Origin: Fulverythrobacter ferritrahens
Lineage (GTDB): Bacteria; Pseudomonadota; Alphaproteobacteria; Sphingomonadales; Sphingomonadaceae
Reading direction: 5' to 3'
NCBI RefSeq assembly: GCF_020539485.1
Contig: NZ_JACDXU010000001.1
Coordinates: forward strand, 1,054,001 to 1,118,000
DNA length: 64,000 bases
Both the position numbers and the translations under genes were made by a program. The notes beneath the pieces are model-generated. The model was given only the letters and a program-made list of their open reading frames with translations. It ran no database searches and was not told where the DNA came from. Positions 51,590-59,316 of this stretch are shown here, piece by piece. Each line of letters opens with the position of its first letter. Position 1 is the first letter of the stretch.

Positions 51590-53928
51590 GGCAGAATCAT
51601 CGTCACGGTCGTGCCAGCGCCTTTTTCGGACACGAGCGAGAGCTTGCCGCCATGCGCCTCGATCAATTGCCGCGCGAGCGGGAGACCGAGCCCCTGCCTA
51701 CGGGCGACCGTCTTGCCGTCATGGGCGACCTTATAGCCTTCAAGCGCGCGGGCAGCATCGGCCTGGCTCATACCTCCCCCGTTGTCGGAAACCACGATAC
51801 GCACCCCCTCTTTCACGCGCGCAATATCGACCAGTATTTTTCCGCCCTCCGGCGTCGCGGCAATCGCATTGTCCAATATATGGCCGATTGCCCGGCCAAG
51901 GCGCCGCTTGTCGGCCTGGATGCGTCCTGCCGATCTGTCACCGCGCAATTCAAGCGACAGGCCTCCGCCGGTAATTGCTCCTTCACGGTCCCGCACGATC
52001 GTCGTGAGGAACGGGAACATGTCGAGCGGGGCCAGGTCGAGCGGAAGAAGGCCGGCCTCGCTTTGCGAAAGATCGAGGACATTCTCGATCTGCTCTCCCA
52101 ACCGGGCGACAGATTCGAGAATTGCCGCAACATATTCCTTGCCGCTTTCGGAGAGTTCCCCGGCCACCCCGCTCTGCAGCAATTCTGCAAAGCCACCGAT
52201 GGACGTGAGCGGCGTGCGGAATTCATAGGACATGTTCGCGAGGAAGCGGGTCTTCACAGCATCCGCTTCTTCCAGAGCGGCATTACGCTCCCGCAGGGCA
52301 GCCTCGGCCTTCTGAGAATCCGTGATGTCGAGCACGGTGAGCAGGCCATTGCCGTCCGGCAAGGGAACGCCCGCGAATTCCAGCGTGCGCCCATCCGCCA
52401 GCACGACCCTGCCCTTCTTCTGTCGACGATCGAGGGTGGCCGCGCGGACGACATCCCCGATGGAATCGGCCTGAGGAGGCCGTGCGAGACGGTCGCGGAT
52501 CTGGGCGAGCAGCGCCGAGACATGGGGGTGCGCGTCGAGAAATTCGCCGTCGAGCCCCCAGACCGCCAGAAAACGCCGGTTCCACAATTGCAGCCTACCG
52601 TCAGGCGCGAAGACGGCCAGGGATTCGAACAGGGAATCGAACGTCGCCGTCCGGGTACGCAACAGCGTGTCACGCGTGGCGGACAATGCAAGCTGCTCCG
52701 TCCGGTCTTCCGCCACCAATACCAGCCCACCATCCGGCATGGGCTGGCCTACGATGCGCAGATGCGTCCCATCCGGCAGAGGCCAGGCCTCTTCCTTTGG
52801 CGAGCCCGCGGCAAACCATGCCCCAAGTTCACGCCGCCACGCCGGAAAGTCCCGGACTTCCGGTACGCGATGAGCATCGCGTGCAATGTCCAGGAAACGG
52901 TCGAAATCCGGCGGATCGATGGCGATCGTGCCGGGAAGTTTGAAAATACGCTGGAACGGCTGGTTGGCGAAGGTGAGGAACCGCCGTTCATCGAACTGCG
53001 CCACCCCGACGCTCAGTTGGTCGAGCATGGAACGCTGCGCCTCGCGGAACGCCTTGAAGGCGCGGCCCAGCTCTTCCATGTCCTCGATGTCCACGGCATA
53101 TCCTGCCACGCCTTCTTCGCCCAGAGGCAGATCGCTGACGCGCAATGCGCGGCGCTGCCCGTCGATAGTGGCGGAAACCATGCGCTCGATCGGCATGTCC
53201 TTGGCATGGGCCTGACCCGCGACCTGAGCTGCCGTCAGGCCATCGGTTGCCTCGATCAGCTCGATCTGTCCTTCAACCGCAGCCTCCGCACTCGCAGCGC
53301 CAACAGCATCGACATAGGCGGAATTGACCAGCCGCAGCTTCATATCCGGTCCACGAAACCACATGGGCATTGGCGCGGCCTCAATCAGGCCGACAAGCGC
53401 AGCAAAATCGCCTCGCGCCCGCGCGGCTTCCGCCCGCAAACGCGAAAGTTCGGTCTGGCTGTCGGAAAAATCGAAAAACCATACGAGCGCCGCCCCGCCC
53501 GGAGACACCGAAGGATCGGCCAGATGACCATGTACCGCCAGACTGCGGGTGGTTCCGCGCGGCGTGACCACCATGCGGAATGGGGCCGCGGTTTTCTGCG
53601 CGCGGCGAACGTTCTCGTCGAGCTGGGAGAGCTGGTCCGAAGCCAGCCCGTGCGTGCGGGCATCCAGTTCGGAGAGATAACCCGGCACTGCGTCGAGCCC
53701 CAGCCAGGACGCCAGCCGCTCAGGCGCTTCGATCCGGCCATCCGCCCGCACAAGCATCGGAACCGCGGGCGATTCCTCGACCATCCGGGCAAGCCGCTTG
53801 GCCGCCCGGCGCGCGCCCTCGGCTCCACGCGCCGCGCCGTTGGAACGCAACACGAGCAGAGCGGCGCCAAGAGTCCACGCTGCCAGCAGCAGGCCGAGCA
53901 GCGCCAAAGCGGTGGGGCTCATTTCCAT
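51586..53928 (-). CDS. divL: DivL-type PAS sensor kinase with tyrosine in the H-box
   Basis: A 780-residue membrane-anchored kinase with one N-terminal transmembrane helix (ALALLGLLLAAWTLGAALLV), several PAS-like domains (about 45-540), an H-box and an ATPase domain. The H-box reads RFLANMSYEFRTPLTSIGGF: the usual phosphorylated histidine is Tyr568, the hallmark of Caulobacter DivL (Tyr550). The N-box ILDNAIAATPEGG, VSDNGGGMS and GLGLPLARQLIEAHGG are intact. DivL controls the CckA-ChpT-CtrA cell-cycle phosphorelay, mainly as a binding regulator rather than a kinase. It is the first gene of the divL-tsaE-amgK-murU-addBA run. ATG 53928 or 53922 could be the start. Confidence 0.93.
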   Translation of the reverse strand: MEMSPTALALLGLLLAAWTLGAALLVLRSNGAARGAEGARRAAKRLARMVEESPAVPMLVRADGRIEAPERLASWLGLDAVPGYLSELDARTHGLASDQLSQLDENVRRAQKTAAPFRMVVTPRGTTRSLAVHGHLADPSVSPGGAALVWFFDFSDSQTELSRLRAEAARARGDFAALVGLIEAAPMPMWFRGPDMKLRLVNSAYVDAVGAASAEAAVEGQIELIEATDGLTAAQVAGQAHAKDMPIERMVSATIDGQRRALRVSDLPLGEEGVAGYAVDIEDMEELGRAFKAFREAQRSMLDQLSVGVAQFDERRFLTFANQPFQRIFKLPGTIAIDPPDFDRFLDIARDAHRVPEVRDFPAWRRELGAWFAAGSPKEEAWPLPDGTHLRIVGQPMPDGGLVLVAEDRTEQLALSATRDTLLRTRTATFDSLFESLAVFAPDGRLQLWNRRFLAVWGLDGEFLDAHPHVSALLAQIRDRLARPPQADSIGDVVRAATLDRRQKKGRVVLADGRTLEFAGVPLPDGNGLLTVLDITDSQKAEAALRERNAALEEADAVKTRFLANMSYEFRTPLTSIGGFAELLQSGVAGELSESGKEYVAAILESVARLGEQIENVLDLSQSEAGLLPLDLAPLDMFPFLTTIVRDREGAITGGGLSLELRGDRSAGRIQADKRRLGRAIGHILDNAIAATPEGGKILVDIARVKEGVRIVVSDNGGGMSQADAARALEGYKVAHDGKTVARRQGLGLPLARQLIEAHGGKLSLVSEKGAGTTVTMILP

Positions 53929-54024
53929 CGCGACTTCGCTATGCCCGGCAGGCCGCGATTACAATGGTATCGCTGGCAATCCTCTTGTGGAAAGCGGCGG
54001 ATTTCTCCGCCGCCCCACATTCGA

Positions 54025-55434
54025 TCAATAACGGTAATGATCAGGCTTGAACGGCCCTTGCGCCGGAACGCCGATATAATCGGCCTGCTTCGGCGTGAGC
54101 GTCGTCAACTTTACGCCCAGCTTTTCAAGATGCAGCGCAGCCACCTTCTCGTCGAGATGCTTGGGCAGGACGTAAACCTGATTGGCGTAATCGTCGCCCT
54201 TGGTGAACAGTTCGATCTGCGCCAGCACCTGATTGGTGAAGCTGGAAGACATCACGAAGCTGGGATGGCCGGTGGCGCAGCCCAGATTCACCAGGCGGCC
54301 CTTGGCAAGAACGATGATCTGCTTGCCGTCCGGGAAGGTAACGAGGTCGGTACCCGGCTTGATCTCGGTCCACTCGTAATTGTCGAGCGCCGAAATCTGG
54401 ATCTCGCTGTCGAAGTGGCCGATGTTGCAGACGATCGCCATCGGCTTCATCGCCTTCATATGTTCGGCGGTGATCACGTCTTCATTGCCCGTGGCGGTGA
54501 CGAAGATGTCGCAGCGCGTCACGGCTTCTTCCATCGTGACGACTTCATAGCCTTCCATGGCCGCCTGCAGCGCGCAGATCGGGTCGATCTCGGTCACCAT
54601 CACGCGTGCGCCGCCCTGGCGCAGCGAAGCGGCCGAACCCTTGCCCACGTCACCGAAGCCCGCAACACAGGCAACCTTGCCGGCCAGCATCACGTCGGTC
54701 GCACGGCGGATAGCGTCGACCAGCGATTCCTTGCAGCCATAGAGGTTGTCGAACTTCGACTTGGTCACGCTATCATTCACGTTGATCGCGGGGAAAGGCA
54801 GCTTGCCGTTCTTGGCGATGTGATAAAGGCGGTGAACACCCGTCGTGGTTTCTTCCGACACGCCCTTGATCGACTTCACCGTCTCGGTGAGGTATCCCGG
54901 ACGCGCCTTGAGGAAGGCCTTCAGCGCGCGCTGGAACTCGATTTCCTCAGCATTGGCCGGTTCGGGCAATTCATCGCCCGCTTCCACCCGCGCGCCCCAC
55001 AGGGCGAACATGGTGGCATCGCCGCCATCGTCCAGGATCATGTTGCAGGTTTCGTCACCCCAGTCGAAGATGCGACCCACATAATCCCAGTAATCGGCGA
55101 GGCTTTCGCCCTTGATCGCGAATACTGGGATACCCCGGGCTGCGATGGCGGAGGCGGCGTGATCCTGCGTGGAGAAGATGTTGCAGGTTGCCCAGCGCAC
55201 ATCGGCACCCAGCGCCACCAGCGTTTCGATCAGCACAGCCGTCTGAATGGTCATGTGCAGGGAGCCGGTGATCCGTGCGCCCTTCAGCGGCTGCGCCGCA
55301 CCATATTCTTCACGAAGGGCCATAAGGCCCGGCATTTCGGTTTCTGCAATCGCGATTTCAGCCCGGCCATATTCGGCGAGAGAAATATCCTTCACGACGT
55401 AATCGCCGGTAATTGCCGCAAAATTGGTCGCCAC
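54025..55434 (-). CDS. ahcY: Adenosylhomocysteinase
   Basis: A 469-residue NAD-dependent enzyme that splits S-adenosylhomocysteine into adenosine and homocysteine, removing the product inhibitor of methyltransferases. Markers are [36 protein letters not shown] (NAD binding), [10 protein letters not shown] and the C-terminal KPDHYRY. GTG 55434 is preferred, with GGAGAA about 9 nt upstream, because homology begins with [20 protein letters not shown]. The leader (55435 onward) can form two consecutive hairpins at 55468-55516. Confidence 0.98.
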   Translation of the reverse strand: MATNFAAITGDYVVKDISLAEYGRAEIAIAETEMPGLMALREEYGAAQPLKGARITGSLHMTIQTAVLIETLVALGADVRWATCNIFSTQDHAASAIAARGIPVFAIKGESLADYWDYVGRIFDWGDETCNMILDDGGDATMFALWGARVEAGDELPEPANAEEIEFQRALKAFLKARPGYLTETVKSIKGVSEETTTGVHRLYHIAKNGKLPFPAINVNDSVTKSKFDNLYGCKESLVDAIRRATDVMLAGKVACVAGFGDVGKGSAASLRQGGARVMVTEIDPICALQAAMEGYEVVTMEEAVTRCDIFVTATGNEDVITAEHMKAMKPMAIVCNIGHFDSEIQISALDNYEWTEIKPGTDLVTFPDGKQIIVLAKGRLVNLGCATGHPSFVMSSSFTNQVLAQIELFTKGDDYANQVYVLPKHLDEKVAALHLEKLGVKLTTLTPKQADYIGVPAQGPFKPDHYRY

Positions 55435-55467
55435 TGCGTGTTCTCCGGGAAGCGAGACAAGAGGAAA

Positions 55468-55516
55468 GATGCCAGCAAAGGGGGGTGGCATCCCTTGCAA
55501 CGCTCTTAGACGTTGC
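55468..55516 (-). promoter_or_regulatory. Two-hairpin leader upstream of ahcY
   Basis: On the minus strand, GCAACG (55516-55511) pairs with CGTTGC (55502-55497) around an 8-nt loop. GATGCCA (55492-55486) then pairs with TGGCATC (55474-55468) around an 11-nt loop containing CCCCCC. The second hairpin ends 33 nt before the GTG start. The layout is leader-like, but it does not match the S-adenosylhomocysteine riboswitch consensus that I know. Confidence 0.4.
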
Positions 55517-55729
55517 CGGGACCGGAGGTAAAGCCGGGTTACGACGAATAGATTTCAAAATACCAATCGCGGATGGCCGATCTGTGCCGGACGCCATGTT
55601 CCCTCTGCCCTCTATGGGGAACCATCAAGCGAAATTAGCCCTGAGGCAAGAAACTCCCGGTTGCGCCCCCGCACTCTTGCAGCCTATCCCCGCGCCAGGA
55701 CGGATAATGGCTCTGGAAAGGTATATGAC

Positions 55730-56209
55730 ATGACGATTTCTGTTGGCGACCAACTGCCTGATGTGAAGCTGGTGAAGGTGACCGCGAACGGCCCTGAAGC
55801 CGTGCAATCGGGCGAATATTTTGCGGGCAAGAAGGTTGCCCTGTTCTCGGTGCCGGGTGCCTTCACCCCCACCTGCTCGGCCAAGCACCTGCCCGGCTAT
55901 GTCGAAAAGGCCGAGGAACTGAAGAGCAAGGGTATTGACGAGATCGCCTGCACGGCCGTGAACGATGCCTTTGTGATGGGCGCATGGGGCAAGGCCTCCG
56001 GCTCGGATGCAGTCACCATGCTTGCCGATGGCAATGGCGATTTCGTGAAGGCACTGGGCCTCACCATGGACGGAAGCGGCTTTGGCATGGGCACGCGGGG
56101 CCAGCGCTTTTCGCTGGTGGTCAACGATGGCGTGGTGGAACAGTTGAACGTCGAGGCCCCCGGCGACTTCAACGTCTCCAGCGCGGAATATATGCTCGGC
56201 CAGCTCTGA
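55730..56209 (+). CDS. Type II (Prx5-like) peroxiredoxin
   Basis: A 159-residue thiol peroxidase. The peroxidatic cysteine is Cys49 in PGAFTPTCSAKHLPGY and a second cysteine is Cys74 in EIACTAVND. The 25-residue spacing is that of the plant/bacterial PrxII group, which is usually reduced by glutathione/glutaredoxin or thioredoxin. The C-terminal NVSSAEYML completes the domain. There is no fused glutaredoxin domain. It is transcribed on the plus strand, divergent from ahcY across 295 bp. Confidence 0.95.
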   Translation: MTISVGDQLPDVKLVKVTANGPEAVQSGEYFAGKKVALFSVPGAFTPTCSAKHLPGYVEKAEELKSKGIDEIACTAVNDAFVMGAWGKASGSDAVTMLADGNGDFVKALGLTMDGSGFGMGTRGQRFSLVVNDGVVEQLNVEAPGDFNVSSAEYMLGQL

Positions 56210-56257
56210 GGCTGAATTCGGGGCGGTTCTTTCGGATCGCCCCACCCGGCCCTGTCT

Positions 56258-56731
56258 TCAGGGTCTTTTGCCGTGCTCCGCAAATTCAGCGATGAGGCCG
56301 GCATATTCTTCCATCTTCGGAAAACGCTCGAAGCTCCGGCGCGCAGGAGTGGCAACCCAGGGCAGGCGTTCTGCCAGTTGCATCTCTGCGTAAGGCTCGA
56401 ACCATGACGCTTCATCAAGCATCGTCGCGCGCAGGTTCACGAAGCCCATCTCCGGTTCTAAGGTAGTAAAGACCCAGCTCTTGCATGCATCGCAATGATG
56501 GTGATGCACCGCGGCGCCGTGGACGCCGCCTGTCACCACCGTTCCCTGGGAGAGGCGAAAGCCCGCCTGTGGAATTGTCAGCGTGGTGGAAAAGGCGCTG
56601 GCCGACATGCGCTGGCATCCAAAGCAATGGCAAACGCTGGCCAGCAGCGGTGCAAGCACGACCTCGAAGCGCACAGCACCGCACCGGCATCCTCCCGTCC
56701 ATGGGAGTTTCCATTCAGCCTGTGCGTCCAT
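56258..56731 (-). CDS. GFA/CENP-V family zinc protein
   Basis: A 157-residue protein of the glutathione-dependent formaldehyde-activating (GFA/CENP-V) fold. Zinc ligands are in GGCRCGAVRFEV (Cys pair), CHCFGCQRMSASAFS (Cys triad) and HHHHCDACKSWVFTT (Cys pair). The family is broadly annotated as GFA, but most members have no demonstrated formaldehyde activity. It follows folE by 16 nt on the same strand and is convergent with the peroxiredoxin gene. No glutathione-dependent formaldehyde dehydrogenase is nearby. Confidence 0.9.
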   Translation of the reverse strand: MDAQAEWKLPWTGGCRCGAVRFEVVLAPLLASVCHCFGCQRMSASAFSTTLTIPQAGFRLSQGTVVTGGVHGAAVHHHHCDACKSWVFTTLEPEMGFVNLRATMLDEASWFEPYAEMQLAERLPWVATPARRSFERFPKMEEYAGLIAEFAEHGKRP

Positions 56732-56747
56732 GTGCGCCTCCAGCCTT

Positions 56748-57323
56748 TTAATACCCCATCAGCCGGAGCACTTCCTCGCGGCTGCGGTGATCCTTGCGGA
56801 ACACGCCTGACACGCGGCTGGTCACCATGCCGACGCCGGGCGTCCTGACGCCGCGCGCGGTCATGCAGGAATGGCTTGCCTCGATTACCACGGCCACGCC
56901 GCGCGGCTTGAGATGCCGCTCGATACAATCCGCCACTTCGGCGGTCAGGCGTTCCTGCACCTGCAGGCGGCGCGCATAGCCGTGCAGCACTCTGGCAAGC
57001 TTGGAAATGCCTACAACATGGTCGGTCGGCAGATAGGCAATTGCCGCCTTGCCGATGATCGGGGCCATGTGGTGTTCGCAATGCGACTGGAAGGGAATAT
57101 CCTTCAGCAGCACGATCTCGTCATAGCCGCCCACTTCCTCGAACACGCGGGAGAGGTGTATGCCGGGATCTTCGCTATAGCCTTCGCAATATTCCTTCCA
57201 TGCGCGCGCCACACGCGATGGCGTATCGACCAGCCCTTCACGGCTTGGATCGTCACCGGCCCAGCGGATCAGCGTACGAATGGCTTCCTGGACCTCTTGG
57301 GGCACGGGGGGTTTGGTGCTCAT
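56748..57323 (-). CDS. folE: GTP cyclohydrolase I
   Basis: A 191-residue enzyme for the first step of folate and pterin synthesis, converting GTP to dihydroneopterin triphosphate. The zinc site is in DIPFQSHCEHHMAPIIGKA, with the second cysteine in EASHSCMTARGVRTPG. QVQERLTAEVADCIERHLKP and VTSRVSGVF are conserved. ATG 57323 has AGGA about 9 nt upstream; a GTG 18 nt earlier is possible. It is followed by the GFA gene 16 nt later. Confidence 0.97.
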   Translation of the reverse strand: MSTKPPVPQEVQEAIRTLIRWAGDDPSREGLVDTPSRVARAWKEYCEGYSEDPGIHLSRVFEEVGGYDEIVLLKDIPFQSHCEHHMAPIIGKAAIAYLPTDHVVGISKLARVLHGYARRLQVQERLTAEVADCIERHLKPRGVAVVIEASHSCMTARGVRTPGVGMVTSRVSGVFRKDHRSREEVLRLMGY

Positions 57324-57423
57324 AATTCCAATTCCTGCCACGCGAGCCCTCAGCCGGGCAACGCCATGGATGGCCCGTTAGAGTGCCAAACCCACTTCGC
57401 CAAGTGCCCCTTGGTCCATCGAG

Positions 57424-57915
57424 CTATTCCTTGGCGTCTTCCTTGCGTTCAGGCGTAACTTCCGCCTCTGCCGTCTCTGCCGCTTTGCGCCGTTCGAACA
57501 CCTTTTCCATGAAGGCTTCATCTTCCTTGGTGAGGTGCTCGGCAAAATCAGGGAAATGTTCTTCTTCCTCCTCATCGATGTGATGGAGGTACTCGTCGCG
57601 CAGCTGGCGGAACTTCACCAGCCAGGCACCGCTGGCCATATCGGTCGCTGCGATATCGTTGAGCGATTCTTCGATCTCGTGATGCTCCGCCACGGAATGG
57701 CGGGTGTCGTCGGTGGTTTCGGGCTTGCGCATCATCGTGGAATAGAGCGCCTGCTCTTCCGCCGCGGCATGGCCCTTCAGTTCAATGGTGAGTCTTTCGA
57801 ACAATTCGGCCCGCTCATCCGATTCCCCGTGGGTCTGCTCGATGCGCTCCAGCAGTTCGCGATGGAGATCGTGATCCTGCTTGAGACGTTCGAAGATATC
57901 GCTGTTTACGGCCAT
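57424..57915 (-). CDS. Hemerythrin/HHE domain protein
   Basis: A 163-residue cytoplasmic four-helix protein with the HHE metal-binding pattern: DHDLHRELLERIEQ, LKGHAAAEEQALYSTMM, VAEHHEIEESLND and YLHHIDEEEEEHFPDF. These histidines and glutamates would bind a di-iron centre for oxygen, nitric oxide or iron handling. A charged tail (AETAEAEVTPERKEDAKE) follows. It stands alone, 82 bp upstream of folE's start end, and the function in this organism is unknown. Confidence 0.92.
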   Translation of the reverse strand: MAVNSDIFERLKQDHDLHRELLERIEQTHGESDERAELFERLTIELKGHAAAEEQALYSTMMRKPETTDDTRHSVAEHHEIEESLNDIAATDMASGAWLVKFRQLRDEYLHHIDEEEEEHFPDFAEHLTKEDEAFMEKVFERRKAAETAEAEVTPERKEDAKE

Positions 57916-58069
57916 GCTCTCTTCTCCATGCAGTTGCAGATGCAGTTGGAGTTCGTGAAACGCAGGGCCGAACGGGGCCGTTCCAGCGGCAACGGGGAAG
58001 CGTGTGCCGTATAAGGGGAAGCGTGCGGAGCCTCCAGGTGCGGCTTGGAACGGGCGTCACAAACCGCAC

Positions 58070-58113
58070 AAAACAAAAGGGCCGCCCCTTCGCAGGAGTG
58101 GCCCTTTTGTTTT
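58070..58113 (-). terminator. Terminator downstream of tRNA-Arg
   Basis: On the minus strand, just past the tRNA 3' end, AACAAAAGGGCC pairs with GGCCCTTTTGTT (stem 58100-58113 with 58070-58083) around a 16-nt loop. T-rich sequence is part of the distal arm. Confidence 0.85.
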
Positions 58114-58114
58114 T

Positions 58115-58191
58115 TGGCGCACCCGGAACGATTCGAACGTCCGACCCTCAGATTCGTAGTCTGATGCTCTATCCAGCTGAGCTACGGGTGC
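58115..58191 (-). tRNA. tRNA-Arg (ACG)
   Basis: On the minus strand the acceptor stem GCACCCG (58191-58185) pairs with CGGGTGC (58125-58119), with a discriminator G and encoded CCA at 58117-58115. The anticodon loop is CTACGAA, giving ACG, which is read as ICG. The D-arm AGCTCAGCTGGATAGAGC and T-arm GTTCGAATC are intact. Confidence 0.97.
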
Positions 58192-58236
58192 GCTTGGAGG
58201 GCGGCCAATAGGGCTGAGTTTTCATCTTGGCAATAC

Positions 58237-58677
58237 CTATCCGACGTCTTTTTTCAGATTCCTGAGACTATCCAGCAAAATTATGTCGAGAGGCGGCTTT
58301 TCCAGCGCCTTGGCCTCCTGGAATGTGAACCAGCCCCAGCCTCCACCCTCGTAGGCATGGGGTTCTCCCTTCCAGAGCGTCACAGTGTAAAGAAGAATGA
58401 CAATCGCGGGGTTGGCGCCGTCCGGATGCGATTCAGCAAAGGCCGCCGGCGCCATGCCTGCCGGATCGAGAATTATCCCTAATTCCTCATTAATCTCTCT
58501 GATCAGCGCCATTACAGGCGTTTCCCCAAGCTCAACCTTGCCGCCGGGGAACTCCCACAACCCTCCATGATGCTTCCCGAAAGGGCGCCTGTGCATCAGC
58601 ACCCGGCCATCCCCGTGCATGATCGCGGCAGCCACTACCGGCATCCATGTCGGGATATTTTCCAGGTCAGTAGCCAT
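58237..58677 (-). CDS. mutT: MutT-type Nudix hydrolase
   Basis: A 146-residue Nudix enzyme of the 8-oxo-dGTP diphosphatase type, which cleans the nucleotide pool of oxidised dGTP. The Nudix box is GGKVELGETPVMALIREINE followed by ELG (GX5EX7REUXEEXGU fits), preceded by MHRRPFGKHHGGLWEFPG, which is typical of MutT. ATG 58677 is used; ATG 58644 is an alternative. The gene is divergent from the Flp pilin pair and follows tRNA-Arg in position. Confidence 0.9.
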   Translation of the reverse strand: MATDLENIPTWMPVVAAAIMHGDGRVLMHRRPFGKHHGGLWEFPGGKVELGETPVMALIREINEELGIILDPAGMAPAAFAESHPDGANPAIVILLYTVTLWKGEPHAYEGGGWGWFTFQEAKALEKPPLDIILLDSLRNLKKDVG

Positions 58678-58749
58678 CAGAAACCTTTTGTTAGGATTTG
58701 TATGGGAAATGATGATCGTCAGTCCGAATTGGACGGGGGTAACAGAGCA

Positions 58750-58935
58750 GTGAAAAGAAATCTTTTCGGTGCGATCCTGGAAGATACCAGGGGTGCTGCC
58801 GCCGTCGAATACGGATTGATCGTGTCATTGATTGTGATTGCGATCGTCGGGGCGCTGCAAGGCGTCGGAAATGGCAATAGTGGGTTGTGGGCCCTGATTG
58901 TCGAGAAAGCCGATTTCGCGATGGGGCAATTTTGA
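58750..58935 (+). CDS. Flp-family type IVb pilin (first copy)
   Basis: A 61-residue prepilin. A short basic leader (from GTG 58750, KRNLFGAILEDTRG) ends in the type IVb prepilin cleavage site before AAAVEYGLI, with the invariant Glu-Tyr at mature positions 4-6, and a hydrophobic helix VSLIVIAIVGALQ. The tail is unusual (NGNSGLWALIVEKADFAMGQ). The frame is open to ATG 58702, but the leader would then be too long. It lies 98 bp before a more typical Flp pilin. No tad assembly genes are in the window. Confidence 0.85.
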   Translation: MKRNLFGAILEDTRGAAAVEYGLIVSLIVIAIVGALQGVGNGNSGLWALIVEKADFAMGQF

Positions 58936-59033
58936 GATTAGGCCTTTTTCAACCTTTGTCACGTAGTCACAACCTGCCCGAACCAGTCATGTGGGGTTGG
59001 CCCGGGCGCGAAGATTGTACCAGGAGACAAGCG

Positions 59034-59210
59034 ATGAAGTTCATGAACAAGCTGCTGCGCGACGAAGCTGGCGCCACCGCAATCGAATACGGCCTGATCG
59101 CCGCCCTGATCGCCGTTGCCGCCGTGACCGCGATGAGCACCCTCGGTGGTCAGTTGAAAACGACCTTCAACACCGTCGAAACCAAGATGGCCAACACCCC
59201 GGCCACGTAA
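59034..59210 (+). CDS. Flp-family type IVb pilin (second copy)
   Basis: A 58-residue prepilin with a canonical Flp sequence: leader MKFMNKLLRDEAG, cleavage before ATAIEYGLI, hydrophobic helix AALIAVAAVTAMSTL, and a short tail LKTTFNTVETKMANTP. AGGAGA lies about 7 nt before ATG 59034. Flp pilins are polymerised by the Tad machine into adhesive pili. A strong terminator at 59261-59290 ends the two-pilin unit. Confidence 0.95.
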   Translation: MKFMNKLLRDEAGATAIEYGLIAALIAVAAVTAMSTLGGQLKTTFNTVETKMANTPAT

Positions 59211-59260
59211 GCTTCGACATGGCAGCGGTCAGGATCTGACTGCGCCATAGCAAGCATATT

Positions 59261-59290
59261 AAAGGGCGGCAGGGAAACCTGCCGCCCTTT
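59261..59290. terminator. Strong bidirectional terminator after the Flp pilins
   Basis: A 13-bp perfect stem (AAAGGGCGGCAGG at 59261-59273 with CCTGCCGCCCTTT at 59278-59290) closes on a GAAA tetraloop. A and T runs at the ends suit both the pilin genes and the convergent M48 gene. Confidence 0.93.
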
Positions 59291-59316
59291 CCATATACCT
59301 GCTTGTCATAGGCGGC

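Noticed and set aside
51652-55509. A 1285-codon plus-strand open frame across divL and ahcY
   Set aside because: It is antisense to two well-supported genes and lacks any family resemblance or ribosome site.
55468-55516. Known S-adenosylhomocysteine riboswitch
   Set aside because: Two hairpins are present, but the conserved core sequence of the SAH riboswitch is not visible.
56220-56243. Terminator after the peroxiredoxin gene
   Set aside because: A GGGGCG/CGCCCC stem exists, but it has a large loop and no T-tract, so I did not list it as a feature.
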